From positions 1 to 19,666 of the forward strand of contig JAVBNO010000059.1 in assembly GCA_031551485.1 (NCBI GenBank): DNA of 19,666 nt, written 5' to 3'. This DNA is from JAVBNO01 sp031551485 (GTDB lineage: Bacteria > Bacillota > Clostridia > Oscillospirales > Ruminococcaceae). Position numbers and translations under genes: made by a program. Below are positions 8,370 through 16,231 of this stretch, one piece after another (the first letter of the stretch is position 1; the number at the start of each line of letters is the position of its first letter). Below the pieces are notes generated by a model. That model made no database searches and was not told where the DNA came from. It saw only the letters and a program-made list of their open reading frames with translations.

Positions 8370-9425
8370 TTAATTGATGATCAGCATCCGGGCAATGTCC
8401 CCGCTGTCCAGCGAGTATCGTATGCCCTCGATGATATTAATCAGATTTTCCACCTCAATATCCTGTTGCGTCATAAAAGAGACAATGACGACCGGCGTTT
8501 CCACCGAAAACCGCATATTTTTATAACTGCTGTGGCTGCGGCCCCGCTTGGTCAAATCTTCAATATATTCGCTGTCAAACTCGGTGCTCTGCGCCTGCGC
8601 AAATCTGCCGAGCCTGCTTTTTTCCACAATACTTCGCAGTTCCCCCGCTGACGCCGCCCCAATCATTTTTTCAATCAGGTTTTTGCCCGGCGTATCAAAA
8701 GGCAAAAGACAGCTGCGAATGTAGGCTTCATCGGCATGGAAGAAAAGTTTAAGGCGGTACACATGCACCAAATTGTCGGCATCCACCTGATATTCCACCA
8801 TCTCCCGGAGCCTGGCCCGGGTGGCGCCATGATATTCCTTTTGAATGCGGTCAAACAAAAAGCGGTAATAATAGGTCATCAAAGCGGTTTCACAGGCCGT
8901 TAAGTCAACCATCGTCTTGCCGTCCGGCGGCGCAAAACGGGCCAAAATATCCCGGTAATCGGTGCGCTCCAATGCAACCAGCAATTCATCAAAGCGTTTC
9001 ACGCTGGCCATTGCTTTCAGAGAAAAGGAAGTATGCGCCTCCAAATGGGTAGGCAGCATAAAAGCGTATTCCTCCGGTTTGCCCGCGTCCAAAAGCCGGA
9101 TCATATGCAAAATTTCAGCGATTTCGGCTCCCACCAAAAGATAACGGTAAAAATCCCGTCCCCCGGCAAAATCATAATGAATCAGCCGCATGTAACGGGT
9201 AAACCGATTCCGCCGCAACAGATTTTCCAGTTGGCCCCGGTGAATGCTGTCGGCATCGGTTCCAGCCAGAATATCCCGATAGTGGGTTTCATTTTTTAAA
9301 TAGGCTGCTACTTCCGGCACACTTTCTTTGCGCAAAAGCTCGTCATAGTCTTTGCGAATCAATCGGTTGCCGAACATCGCCCTGGCCTTGGTCAGCATCG
9401 CTTTATCAGAAAATGTCTTAATCAT
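8370..9425 (-). CDS. ntpC: V/A-type ATPase subunit C (socket between rotor shaft and K ring)
   Basis: Subunit C (d in eukaryotes) is a funnel-shaped helical protein that seats the central shaft on the membrane ring. At 351 residues it has the normal size. Family features are recognisable by eye: the N-terminal AMFGNRLIRKDYDELLRKES, repeated helical bundles such as LVHVYRLKLFFH (the NxxxxxR/K repeat of this family), and a C-terminal DIEVENLINIIEGIRYSL that matches the usual REVRNIRLILxGK-type end. The ATG at 9425 is preceded by GGGTGA. Its place as the second gene, ahead of I and K, differs from the common I-K-E-C-F-A-B-D order. Confidence 0.92.
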   Translation of the reverse strand: MIKTFSDKAMLTKARAMFGNRLIRKDYDELLRKESVPEVAAYLKNETHYRDILAGTDADSIHRGQLENLLRRNRFTRYMRLIHYDFAGGRDFYRYLLVGAEIAEILHMIRLLDAGKPEEYAFMLPTHLEAHTSFSLKAMASVKRFDELLVALERTDYRDILARFAPPDGKTMVDLTACETALMTYYYRFLFDRIQKEYHGATRARLREMVEYQVDADNLVHVYRLKLFFHADEAYIRSCLLPFDTPGKNLIEKMIGAASAGELRSIVEKSRLGRFAQAQSTEFDSEYIEDLTKRGRSHSSYKNMRFSVETPVVIVSFMTQQDIEVENLINIIEGIRYSLDSGDIARMLIIN

Positions 9426-9458
9426 TCATCTTCACCCGTTTCGGCCTTGTTACTTTTC

Positions 9459-9770
9459 TCAAAGGGTGATGCAGCGATTAAACAGCTCTTCTTCCCACTG
9501 ATCGTGATTTTTTTCATACTGGGTATTCAAGTTGTTCAGCAGCATGGCAAAGCGACTGCCAATATCCTCCACCGCCGCCGCCGATTCCACGCTCTCCTGC
9601 TGGCGGATCAGGCCAATCCGGTCGGCCGCCTTTTTGGCATACGTTTCTTTAAACGCGCCCACTTCGCGATCCATGCCCGAGATCGTACTGGCCAAATAGC
9701 TTTCCGCTTCCTCCACCAGTTGCCGCGCCTCTTTGTCCGTATCCACAAGGCTTTTGATGATTTCATCCAT
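9459..9770 (-). CDS. V/A-type ATPase subunit G/H (peripheral stalk coiled coil)
   Basis: A 103-residue, highly charged, all-helical protein at the head of the operon. The sequence MDEIIKSLVDTDKEARQLVE, followed by heptads of small hydrophobic and charged residues, fits the short stalk subunit that pairs with subunit E (AhaH/NtpF-type). Such proteins are poorly conserved, so the call rests on size, coiled-coil character and position. The ATG at 9770 has GAGGGA eight bases upstream; the TTG at 9776 is too close to that site. The gene is 33 bp before subunit C. Confidence 0.8.
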   Translation of the reverse strand: MDEIIKSLVDTDKEARQLVEEAESYLASTISGMDREVGAFKETYAKKAADRIGLIRQQESVESAAAVEDIGSRFAMLLNNLNTQYEKNHDQWEEELFNRCITL

Positions 9771-9805
9771 GCCCAATCCCTCTTTCCAGAAGAAAAATAA
9801 TCAAC

Positions 9806-9823
9806 CTGCCCGCGCCGGGGCAG
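9806..9823 (-). promoter_or_regulatory. Small leader hairpin ahead of the ATPase operon
   Basis: A CTGCCC/GGGCAG stem closes a 6-nt loop in the predicted 5' leader of the ATPase operon. On the minus strand it is followed by GTTGATTATTTTTC, so it is weakly terminator-like, but the T-run begins several bases after the stem. It lies between the large hairpin at 9830-9872 and the ribosome binding site of the first gene. Confidence 0.45.
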
Positions 9824-9829
9824 TGTTAT

Positions 9830-9872
9830 GGGTTTTAAAACAGCCCTTGTTTTAGGCGCTGTTTTAAAACCC
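9830..9872 (-). promoter_or_regulatory. Long perfect inverted repeat in the ATPase operon leader
   Basis: The arms GGGTTTTAAAACAGC (9830-9844) and GCTGTTTTAAAACCC (9858-9872) pair over 15 bp around a 13-nt loop. Each arm contains the self-complementary decamer GTTTTAAAAC (9832-9841 and 9861-9870), whose centres are 29 bp apart. It sits about 45-85 nt downstream of the predicted start of the ATPase transcript. It could act as an RNA hairpin or as a pair of DNA binding sites; the sequence alone does not decide. Confidence 0.6.
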
Positions 9873-9922
9873 TTTTGTCGTGCTCCAACTTTCGGAATGT
9901 CTGTTGTTGTACTTCCTCTTCA

Positions 9923-9951
9923 ATAATATACCCCAAACAAGCAGATTTCAA
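9923..9951 (-). promoter_or_regulatory. Predicted sigma-A promoter of the V/A-ATPase operon
   Basis: On the minus strand a -35 box TTGAAA (9946-9951) is separated by exactly 17 bp from a -10 box TATTAT (9923-9928). Transcription would start near 9916, giving a leader of about 145 nt before the first gene. It is the best minus-strand match I found in the divergent region. Confidence 0.7.
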
Positions 9952-10116
9952 TATAGGACTATGCAAAAAACATGCACCAAAGGCCATATTTATTGTGAAA
10001 AAGCACTGTTTCCACCTGCGAAATGAAGACGCGGATACTATTGTTACGGTAAAATTTAGCAGTTTTCACATCCCTTTGGCTGCCCCACACCCCGCAAAAG
10101 CGCCCAAACATATATT

Positions 10117-10129
10117 TTGGCATTGCCAA
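10117..10129. promoter_or_regulatory. Palindrome TTGGC-ATT-GCCAA overlapping the valS -35 box
   Basis: A perfect 5-bp inverted repeat with a 3-bp centre covers the -35 hexamer of the valS promoter. Its position would suit a repressor site, but one short palindrome can occur by chance. Confidence 0.3.
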
Positions 10130-10151
10130 TATCCCTTTATATCAGTATAAT
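10123..10151 (+). promoter_or_regulatory. Predicted sigma-A promoter of valS
   Basis: TTGCCA (10123-10128) and a perfect TATAAT (10146-10151) are separated by 17 bp. Transcription would start near 10158, giving a leader of about 85 nt. That leader is too short for a T-box, and no T-box core sequence (GGTGGnACC) is present. Confidence 0.8.
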
Positions 10152-10243
10152 AGCCTAAGTATAGAGATATATTTTGTGCGATTCATCATTTTTACATGTT
10201 GATGCCGGCATATGAAACCTGACCCGGCGGAATGGAGCTTACA

Positions 10244-12892
10244 ATGGCAAAGCAATTGGAAAAAGTGTATGACCCCAAGCAAGTGGAGGACAAAACCTAT
10301 GCCTTCTGGCTGGACGGCGGCTATTTTCACGCCCGGCCGGACACCGGCAAAACGCCCTACACCATTGTAATCCCGCCGCCCAACATCACCGGCCAGCTCC
10401 ACATGGGCCACGCCATGGACAACACCCTTCAGGATGTGCTCATCCGCTGGCGGCGGATGCAGGGGTACGAGGCGCTGTGGCTGCCCGGCACCGATCACGC
10501 CTCCATTGCCACCGAGGCAAAAATTGTCGCCGCCATGGCCGAAGAAGGCCTGACAAAAGAAGCCATTGGCCGCGAGGCTTTTTTAGAGCGGGCCTGGGCC
10601 TGGTATAAGACCTATGGCGGCCGCATTGTGGAACAGCTGAAAAAACTGGGCTCCTCCTGTGACTGGGAGCGGGAACGTTTCACCATGGACGAAGGCTGCA
10701 ACAAAGCGGTTAAAGAAGTGTTCATCCGCCTCTACGAAAAAGGCCTGATTTATAAGGGCGAGCGCATCATCAACTGGTGCCCCCACTGCCTGACCTCTAT
10801 CTCCGACGCCGAAGTGGAATACACAGAGGACAACGGCCACTTTTGGCATATTAAATACCCGCTGGACGGCGAAGACGGCTTTTTGGAAGTGGCCACCACC
10901 CGCCCCGAAACGATGTTGGGCGACACCGCCCTGGCCGTCCATCCCGACGATCCCCGCTACCAAAAATATGTGGGCAAATTTGCCATCCTGCCTTTAATGA
11001 ATAAAAAAATTCCCATCATCGCCGACAGCTATGTCGAAATGGACTTTGGCACCGGTGTGGTGAAAATCACCCCCGCCCACGACCCCAATGACTTCGAAGT
11101 GGGCCTGCGCCATAGCCTGCCCGTCATCCGCGTCATGAACGATGACGCCACCATCAACGAAAACGGCGGCGCCTATGTGGGTCTCGACCGTTACGAAGCC
11201 CGTAAACGCGTTGTGGCCGATTTGGAGGCCCAGGGGCTGCTGCTGTCGGTAAAAGACCATGTCCACAATGTGGGCGGCTGTTACCGGTGTTCCACCACCG
11301 TGGAGCCCATCGTTTCCAGCCAGTGGTTTGTCAAAATGGAACCCCTGGCCAAACCCGCCATCCAGGTGGTCAAAGAGGGCAAAACAAAATTTGTGCCCCA
11401 GCGCTTCGATAAAACCTACTATCACTGGATGGAAAACATCCGGGATTGGTGCATTTCCCGCCAGCTTTGGTGGGGCCATCGCATTCCCGCCTATTACTGC
11501 GACGACTGCGGCGAAATGACCGTTTCCCGCGCCGATATCACAGCCTGCCCCAAGTGCGGCAGTACCCGCGTCCGCCAGGACGAGGATACGCTGGACACCT
11601 GGTTCTCCTCCGCCCTCTGGCCCTTTTCCACCCTCGGCTGGCCGGACGACACCCCCGAGCTGCGGTATTTCTACCCCACCAACACCCTTGTCACCGGTTA
11701 CGATATCATCTTCTTCTGGGTGGCCCGCATGATTTTTTCCGGCATTGAACAAATGGGACAGACCCCTTTCGATACCGTCTATATCCACGGCCTCATTCGC
11801 GATGCCCAGGGCCGCAAAATGAGCAAATCCCTCGGCAACGGCATCGATCCCCTGGACATCATTGACGAATTTGGTGCCGATGCGCTGCGTCTTACCCTTA
11901 TCAGCGGCAACAGCGCCGGCAACGATATGCGCTTTTCCAACGATAAAGTCACGGCCAGCCGCAACTTCGCCAACAAGATCTGGAACGCGGCCCGTTTCAT
12001 CTTAATGAACATTGGCGACGAGGAGATTCCCCCCACGCTGCCCGATCCCGCTGCCCTTACCACCGAGGACAAATGGGTGCTGGATCAATACAATACCCTG
12101 GTGGGCGATGTGACCGACAATCTCGAAAAATTCGAATTGGGCATTGCCGCTACCAAACTCTATGACTTTATCTGGGATATTTTCTGCGACTGGTATATCG
12201 AGCTTACCAAACCCCGCCTCCAAAATGCCGAAAGCGACCCCGCCGCCGCCAAAGCGGCCAAGCAAGTGCTCGCCTACGTCATGTCCCACACCCTGGAGCT
12301 CCTCCATCCTGTCATGCCCTTCATCACCGAGGAAGTCTGGCAGGCGCTGCCCCACGCCCACCAGGGCGCCTCTATCATGACGGCCCCCTGGCCTGTCTGC
12401 GACAAAGCCCTTTCCTTTGCCAAAGAGGCCCAGGATTTCGAAAGCGTCATGGCGGTCATCCGGGGCGTGCGCAACCTCCGGGCCGAAATGAATATCAAAC
12501 CCTCCATCAAAAGCACGCTCTACATTGAAACGGCCAAGCCCGATGTCTTCACGGCGGGCGAAAGCTATCTCAAACGCCTTGCCAGCTCCGATGCGGTGGA
12601 GGTGGCCTCCTCCTTCGGTTTTGACGGCAAAGAGATGCTCCAGGTCATCACCCCGGCCGCTCGGGTGTTCATCCCCATGGCCCAGCTGGTGGACAAAGAG
12701 AAAGAGTTTGCCCGCCTGCAAAAAGAACTCGCCGCGGTGGAAAAGGACATTGCCGTTATTTCCGGCAAACTAAATAACCCCAACTTCACCGCCAAGGCCC
12801 CTGCCGCCCTCATCGCAAGCGACCGCCAAAAGCTGGCCGCCGCCGAGGAAAAAAAGGCCAAAATAGAGGCCGGTATGGCCGCCATGCGGTAG
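10244..12892 (+). CDS. valS: Valyl-tRNA synthetase
   Basis: Class I synthetase that attaches valine to tRNA-Val in the cytoplasm; 882 residues, normal for bacterial ValRS. The HIGH motif is PPPNITGQLHMGH (HMGH at 53-56) and the KMSKS motif is intact at 525-529. The editing domain contains ATTRPETMLGDTA and the TPAHDPNDFEVG block. Cysteine pairs (WCPHC, GGCYRC, YCDDCG and CPKCG) suggest bound zinc. The C-terminal ~65 residues form the tRNA-binding coiled coil typical of ValRS. I chose ATG 10244 because GGAG lies six bases upstream at 10234-10237; an in-frame ATG at 10232 overlaps that site. Confidence 0.98.
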   Translation: MAKQLEKVYDPKQVEDKTYAFWLDGGYFHARPDTGKTPYTIVIPPPNITGQLHMGHAMDNTLQDVLIRWRRMQGYEALWLPGTDHASIATEAKIVAAMAEEGLTKEAIGREAFLERAWAWYKTYGGRIVEQLKKLGSSCDWERERFTMDEGCNKAVKEVFIRLYEKGLIYKGERIINWCPHCLTSISDAEVEYTEDNGHFWHIKYPLDGEDGFLEVATTRPETMLGDTALAVHPDDPRYQKYVGKFAILPLMNKKIPIIADSYVEMDFGTGVVKITPAHDPNDFEVGLRHSLPVIRVMNDDATINENGGAYVGLDRYEARKRVVADLEAQGLLLSVKDHVHNVGGCYRCSTTVEPIVSSQWFVKMEPLAKPAIQVVKEGKTKFVPQRFDKTYYHWMENIRDWCISRQLWWGHRIPAYYCDDCGEMTVSRADITACPKCGSTRVRQDEDTLDTWFSSALWPFSTLGWPDDTPELRYFYPTNTLVTGYDIIFFWVARMIFSGIEQMGQTPFDTVYIHGLIRDAQGRKMSKSLGNGIDPLDIIDEFGADALRLTLISGNSAGNDMRFSNDKVTASRNFANKIWNAARFILMNIGDEEIPPTLPDPAALTTEDKWVLDQYNTLVGDVTDNLEKFELGIAATKLYDFIWDIFCDWYIELTKPRLQNAESDPAAAKAAKQVLAYVMSHTLELLHPVMPFITEEVWQALPHAHQGASIMTAPWPVCDKALSFAKEAQDFESVMAVIRGVRNLRAEMNIKPSIKSTLYIETAKPDVFTAGESYLKRLASSDAVEVASSFGFDGKEMLQVITPAARVFIPMAQLVDKEKEFARLQKELAAVEKDIAVISGKLNNPNFTAKAPAALIASDRQKLAAAEEKKAKIEAGMAAMR

Positions 12893-12978
12893 TTTTCATC
12901 TGTCACTTTCGCAAAAGCTGTGTCTACTAAGAATGTACTATGCGTATTTGCAATCGTCGCAGCGTCCGGTTGCCTTAA

Positions 12979-13094
12979 AAATGAAGCGGGTCGGGGCCGG
13001 CAGGCCCCTCTCTTTCCCCCCTTCCGCGCCGCCAGGCTTTTTTCTCCCGCCGGGCTTCCCTGTGTGGGAGGGGGTAGGGTGGGAAGGCATACAA
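12979..13094. repeat. GC-rich intergenic repeat, copy 1
   Basis: A 116-bp element repeated 195 bp downstream with five substitutions and no gaps (about 96% identical). It carries a hairpin GGGGCC-GGCA-GGCCCC at 12993-13008 and a longer-range pairing CTTCCC/GGGAAG near its right end. The minus strand reads as an open frame (MPSHPTPSHTGKPGG) but without a ribosome binding site, so I treat it as a non-coding repeat. It follows valS with no other recognisable terminator. Confidence 0.85.
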
Positions 13095-13173
13095 ATATCA
13101 TGAGGTGGACTATATACCTTGGCGAGCGCCGTCAATGTCCTTCCGGTTCGTTCCGGTGCACAACCTTTCTATC

Positions 13174-13289
13174 AAATGAAGCAGGTCGGGGCCGGTAGGC
13201 CCCTCGCTTTCCCCCCTCCCGCACCGCCAGGCTTTTTTCTCCCGCCGGGCTTCCCTGTGTGGGAGGGGGTAGGGTGGGAAGGCATACAA
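13174..13289. repeat. GC-rich intergenic repeat, copy 2
   Basis: The second copy of the element, in the same orientation. Its hairpin at 13188-13203 has the same stem; the only change there is in the loop (GGTA for GGCA). The 79 bp between the copies (13095-13173) are unrelated to the repeat. The following ~150 bp up to the hydrolase gene hold no recognisable terminator and only a weak promoter candidate (TTCACC, 16 bp, TATACA, ending near 13390). Confidence 0.85.
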
Positions 13290-13440
13290 TATGATAGAAT
13301 GCATATCTTTTTTATCTTCACTACCACAAATCGTAAAAAATAAAAAATGAAGTTTTTGCCCCGATTCACCTCTTTTCACCCTTCTGTATACAATGAAATG
13401 GAGTGTTTTCATTGATTTTACGGAAAAGGGGCTGTGGGCA

Positions 13441-14250
13441 TTGACTTATATTAAAACTTCCGACGGCGTCATGCTGGCGGTAGAGGACATTTTCCCCCAA
13501 GGCGAAAAAGCGGTGCTGTTCCTTCATGGTTGGCCGCTGGATCACCATATGTTCGAGTATCAATACGATGTGCTGCCCCGCAACGGCTTTCGCTGTGTCG
13601 GGATGGATTTGCGTGGCTTTGGCCAGTCCGATGGTACGGTCGCCGGCTACACCTACAATCAAATGGCCGACGATGTCTACACCGTCATCCGGGAGCTGCG
13701 CCTTCACTGCTGTGTGCTGGTCGGCTTTTCCATGGGCGGGGCCGTTGCCCTGCGGTATATGGCGCGGCACAAAGCCTATAATGTAGGCAAGCTGGCGCTG
13801 CTGGCCGCCGCCGCCCCCTGCTTTACCCAGCGCCCCTATTACCCCTACGGCATGCCCAAAGAGGGGGTGGATCGCCTTATTGCCGGTTGTTACACCGACC
13901 GCCCGGCCACCGTTTCCGACTTCAACCGCCGCTGTTTTGCCAACCCCCATTCACCCCAGGTGCTCAGCTGGTTCGACGGCCTTTGCTTCAACGCCAGCAG
14001 CCTCGGGTCCATCGGTTGTCTTTACAGCCTGCGGGACGAGGACTTGCGGGGGGATATGGCGCAAGTCCGCTGCCCCACCGGCATATTCCACGGCAAGCTG
14101 GATCAAATTTGTCCCTACGATTTCGCCCTCCAGCTTCAACAGGGCATTCGCGGCTCCCAGCTGTTTTCCTTCGAACAAAGTGGCCACAACATTGTCTACG
14201 ATGAGCTGGGCGCCTTCAACGACACCTTCCTCCGCTTTTTGTCCTATTGA
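13441..14250 (+). CDS. Alpha/beta hydrolase (chloroperoxidase/esterase-like)
   Basis: A soluble alpha/beta-hydrolase-fold enzyme of 269 residues. The oxyanion-hole motif HGWPLD is at 29-34 and the nucleophile elbow GFSMGG puts the catalytic Ser at 97. The acid is probably Asp221 (HGKLDQICP) and the base His249 (QSGHN). The overall pattern, with MTYIKTSDG at the start and DLRGFGQSD near 56-64, resembles bacterial arylesterases and cofactor-free haloperoxidases; the substrate cannot be told. The frame is open from ATG 13393, but that start has no ribosome binding site. TTG 13441, with AAGGGG upstream, gives the family's normal N-terminus. It sits between valS and folC, which are neighbours in Bacillus subtilis. 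Confidence 0.85.
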   Translation: MTYIKTSDGVMLAVEDIFPQGEKAVLFLHGWPLDHHMFEYQYDVLPRNGFRCVGMDLRGFGQSDGTVAGYTYNQMADDVYTVIRELRLHCCVLVGFSMGGAVALRYMARHKAYNVGKLALLAAAAPCFTQRPYYPYGMPKEGVDRLIAGCYTDRPATVSDFNRRCFANPHSPQVLSWFDGLCFNASSLGSIGCLYSLRDEDLRGDMAQVRCPTGIFHGKLDQICPYDFALQLQQGIRGSQLFSFEQSGHNIVYDELGAFNDTFLRFLSY

Positions 14251-14303
14251 TTACAGGGCGAAATAATTGCTAAAAATATACGAATTGTAAAAGAGATGGC
14301 CCA

Positions 14304-15584
14304 ATGACTTATACAGAAGCGTTACAATATATAAGCTCTCTCGCCCGCTTTGGCAGCAAGCCGGGGCTGGCAAGAATTCAGAAACTCATGGCGCTGCTGG
14401 GGAATCCTCAGCAGCAGCTTGCGTTTGTGCATGTGGCGGGTACCAACGGCAAAGGCAGCACCACCGCCATGATTGCCTCGGTGCTGCGCAAAGCCGGCTA
14501 CAAAACCGGGCTTTACATCTCCCCCTATGTCATCGACTTTCGCGAGCGTATCCAGGTGGACGGCCAAATGATTTCCCGGGAGGCCCTGGCCGCCCTCATG
14601 ACCCGCATTGCCCCTTTGGCCACCCAAATGGAGGAAGAAGGGGACAGCCCCACGGAATTTGAGGTACTTACCGCCGCCGCCCTGTGCTATTACCGGGAAA
14701 CAGGCTGCGACATTGTGGCGTTTGAGGTGGGCCTTGGCGGCCGCTGCGACAGCACCAATATCATCCCGCCCCCCCTCTGTGCCGTCATCACCGCCATCGA
14801 TTTTGACCACACCCAGGTGTTGGGGCACACGCTCGCCGCCATTGCCGGCGAAAAATGCGGCATTATCAAGCCCGGTTCCGCCGTCGTCTCCTACCCCGCC
14901 CAACCCCCCGAGGCCCTTGCGATTATTATGGAGCATTGCGCCGTCGCGGATGCCGCCCTTCACATGGGCAACGCCGCCTCCATCCAGCCCCTTCACTGCG
15001 GCCTTGACGGCAGCGTCATCGACTACCGGGGCATGCGGATTCACATCCCGCTCATCGGCGCCCACCAACAGCTGAACGCCGTCACCGCTGTCGAAGCGCT
15101 GCTGACCCTGCGCACCCAAGGCTATCACCTGCCCGATGCCGCCATCGTGGACGGCATTGCCGCCACTGCCTTTCCCGCCCGGCTGGAGGTGTTGGGTCAA
15201 GCCCCCCTCGTTCTCCTCGACGGCGCCCACAATCTGGCGGGTGCCCGGGTGCTGGCCGACGCGCTGCGTCTGCTCAACGGCCGCCGTATCTTTGCCATCT
15301 CCGGTATGCTGAAGGATAAAGACTGCCGCGGCGCCCTTGCCGAGGTGGCCCCCCTACTCACAGCGCTCTACACGGTGGCGCCGGACAACCCCCGCGCCCT
15401 CGCTGCAGCCGACTATGCGGCATTGGCCCTTGCCCATTGCCCAAACGTCACCCCTTGCCAAAACCTGCGGGAAGCGTACGCAAAAGTGGTGGCAGCCGCC
15501 GGCCCCGACGACGTGATTCTGGTTTGGGGGTCTCTCTATCTGGCCAGTGAATTTCGTGGCTTTTGGCTGAACCTTTGCCCCTGA
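14304..15584 (+). CDS. folC: Folylpolyglutamate synthase / dihydrofolate synthase
   Basis: An ATP-dependent Mur-ligase-like enzyme that adds glutamate to folates, retaining them in the cell, and often also makes dihydrofolate from dihydropteroate. It has 426 residues, normal for FolC. The P-loop HVAGTNGKGSTT is at 43-54, followed by SPYVIDFRERI (SPHL in many relatives). The central block DFDHTQVLGHTLAAIAGEKC and the ligand-binding LLDGAHNLAG near 310 are intact. The start is ATG 14304 with AGAGATGG upstream, 53 bp after the hydrolase and with no terminator between them, so the two may be cotranscribed. No other folate genes are nearby. Confidence 0.95.
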   Translation: MTYTEALQYISSLARFGSKPGLARIQKLMALLGNPQQQLAFVHVAGTNGKGSTTAMIASVLRKAGYKTGLYISPYVIDFRERIQVDGQMISREALAALMTRIAPLATQMEEEGDSPTEFEVLTAAALCYYRETGCDIVAFEVGLGGRCDSTNIIPPPLCAVITAIDFDHTQVLGHTLAAIAGEKCGIIKPGSAVVSYPAQPPEALAIIMEHCAVADAALHMGNAASIQPLHCGLDGSVIDYRGMRIHIPLIGAHQQLNAVTAVEALLTLRTQGYHLPDAAIVDGIAATAFPARLEVLGQAPLVLLDGAHNLAGARVLADALRLLNGRRIFAISGMLKDKDCRGALAEVAPLLTALYTVAPDNPRALAAADYAALALAHCPNVTPCQNLREAYAKVVAAAGPDDVILVWGSLYLASEFRGFWLNLCP

Positions 15585-15647
15585 ACACCTTGCGTTCAAT
15601 TCGACAAAATGATGGGATTTACCCCCACACAATACGATAAATTATTT

Positions 15648-15690
15648 AAGGACAACCCTTTATCATGAATGGAAAGGGTTGTCCTTTTTT
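15648..15690 (+). terminator. Rho-independent terminator after folC
   Basis: A 14-bp stem (15648-15661 with 15673-15686) of the form AAGGACAACCCTTT/AAAGGGTTGTCCTT closes an 11-nt loop and runs into TTTTTT. It lies about 65 bp after the folC stop. Confidence 0.9.
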
Positions 15691-15790
15691 GGTGGCCGAA
15701 AGCGATACGTCGCCGGTTGCCGCGGCAGGAGGGGTCCCATGCTTCTTGCCGCCTCATGCTGTTTTTAAAAAGGATGTTTTAAAAGCGGTC

Positions 15791-15833
15791 AGGACAATCC
15801 CTTTGCCCAAAAGCAAAAGGTTTGTCCTTTTTT
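15791..15833 (+). terminator. Second terminator-like hairpin, a diverged copy of the folC one
   Basis: AGGACAA (15791-15797) pairs with TTGTCCT (15822-15828), with weaker pairing inside and a T-run to 15833. The outer stem and T-run match the terminator 140 bp upstream. The stretch between them (15691-15790) holds no convincing gene and no promoter I could recognise. The spoIIA promoter must lie somewhere between folC and 15900, but I could not place it. Confidence 0.65.
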
Positions 15834-15907
15834 CATTCGGGAAGGGCGGCAACAGTTAATGTTCGCCGCTGGTTTCCACACAAATCATATTCAGGGGGTG
15901 ACCGCTG

Positions 15908-16231
15908 GTGCCGGTGCGGATTGAAATCAACGAAGATGTGGTCTCCGCCTATCTCTCCGGCGAAATAGACCACCACAACGCTGCCAAAGTGAGGGAAACC
16001 ATTGATATGGCCGCCACCCAGCAGCAGGCCAAAATGCTCCGGCTGGATTTTCGCGATGTGGAATTTATGGATTCCTCCGGCATCGGCCTTGTGCTGGGTC
16101 GCTATCGCCTGATGCAGGATCTGGAGGGCAAACTCATGATACTCAATCTGCCCGTACATCTTAAGAAAGTGATGCGGCTGGCCGGCATTGACAATTTAGG
16201 CGTGGTGGACAAAGGGGGACGGGCCGGATGA
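15908..16231 (+). CDS. spoIIAA: Anti-anti-sigma factor SpoIIAA
   Basis: A STAS-domain protein that frees sigma-F by binding the anti-sigma factor SpoIIAB in the forespore; SpoIIAB turns it off by phosphorylation and SpoIIE turns it on. At 107 residues it is slightly shorter than the B. subtilis protein. The phosphorylation site FMDSSGIGLVLGRY is intact, with Ser57 the likely target. The start is a GTG at 15908 with AGGGGGTG about seven bases upstream. It overlaps spoIIAB by four bases (ATGA), so the two are translationally coupled. Confidence 0.95.
   Translation: MPVRIEINEDVVSAYLSGEIDHHNAAKVRETIDMAATQQQAKMLRLDFRDVEFMDSSGIGLVLGRYRLMQDLEGKLMILNLPVHLKKVMRLAGIDNLGVVDKGGRAG

Noticed and set aside
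12938..13412. Small minus-strand frames (MPSHPTPSHTGKPGG...) in the GC-rich repeats
   Set aside because: The same frame appears in both copies only because the copies have no gaps; no ribosome binding site or promoter supports translation.
15665..15859. 64-codon plus-strand ORF between folC and spoIIAA
   Set aside because: It starts inside the loop of the folC terminator and runs through the second terminator; no ribosome binding site.
15600..15900. Sigma-H or sigma-F promoter for the spoIIA operon
   Set aside because: Such a promoter is expected, but only partial matches were seen (for example AGGA...GAAT inside the terminator stem), not good enough to annotate.
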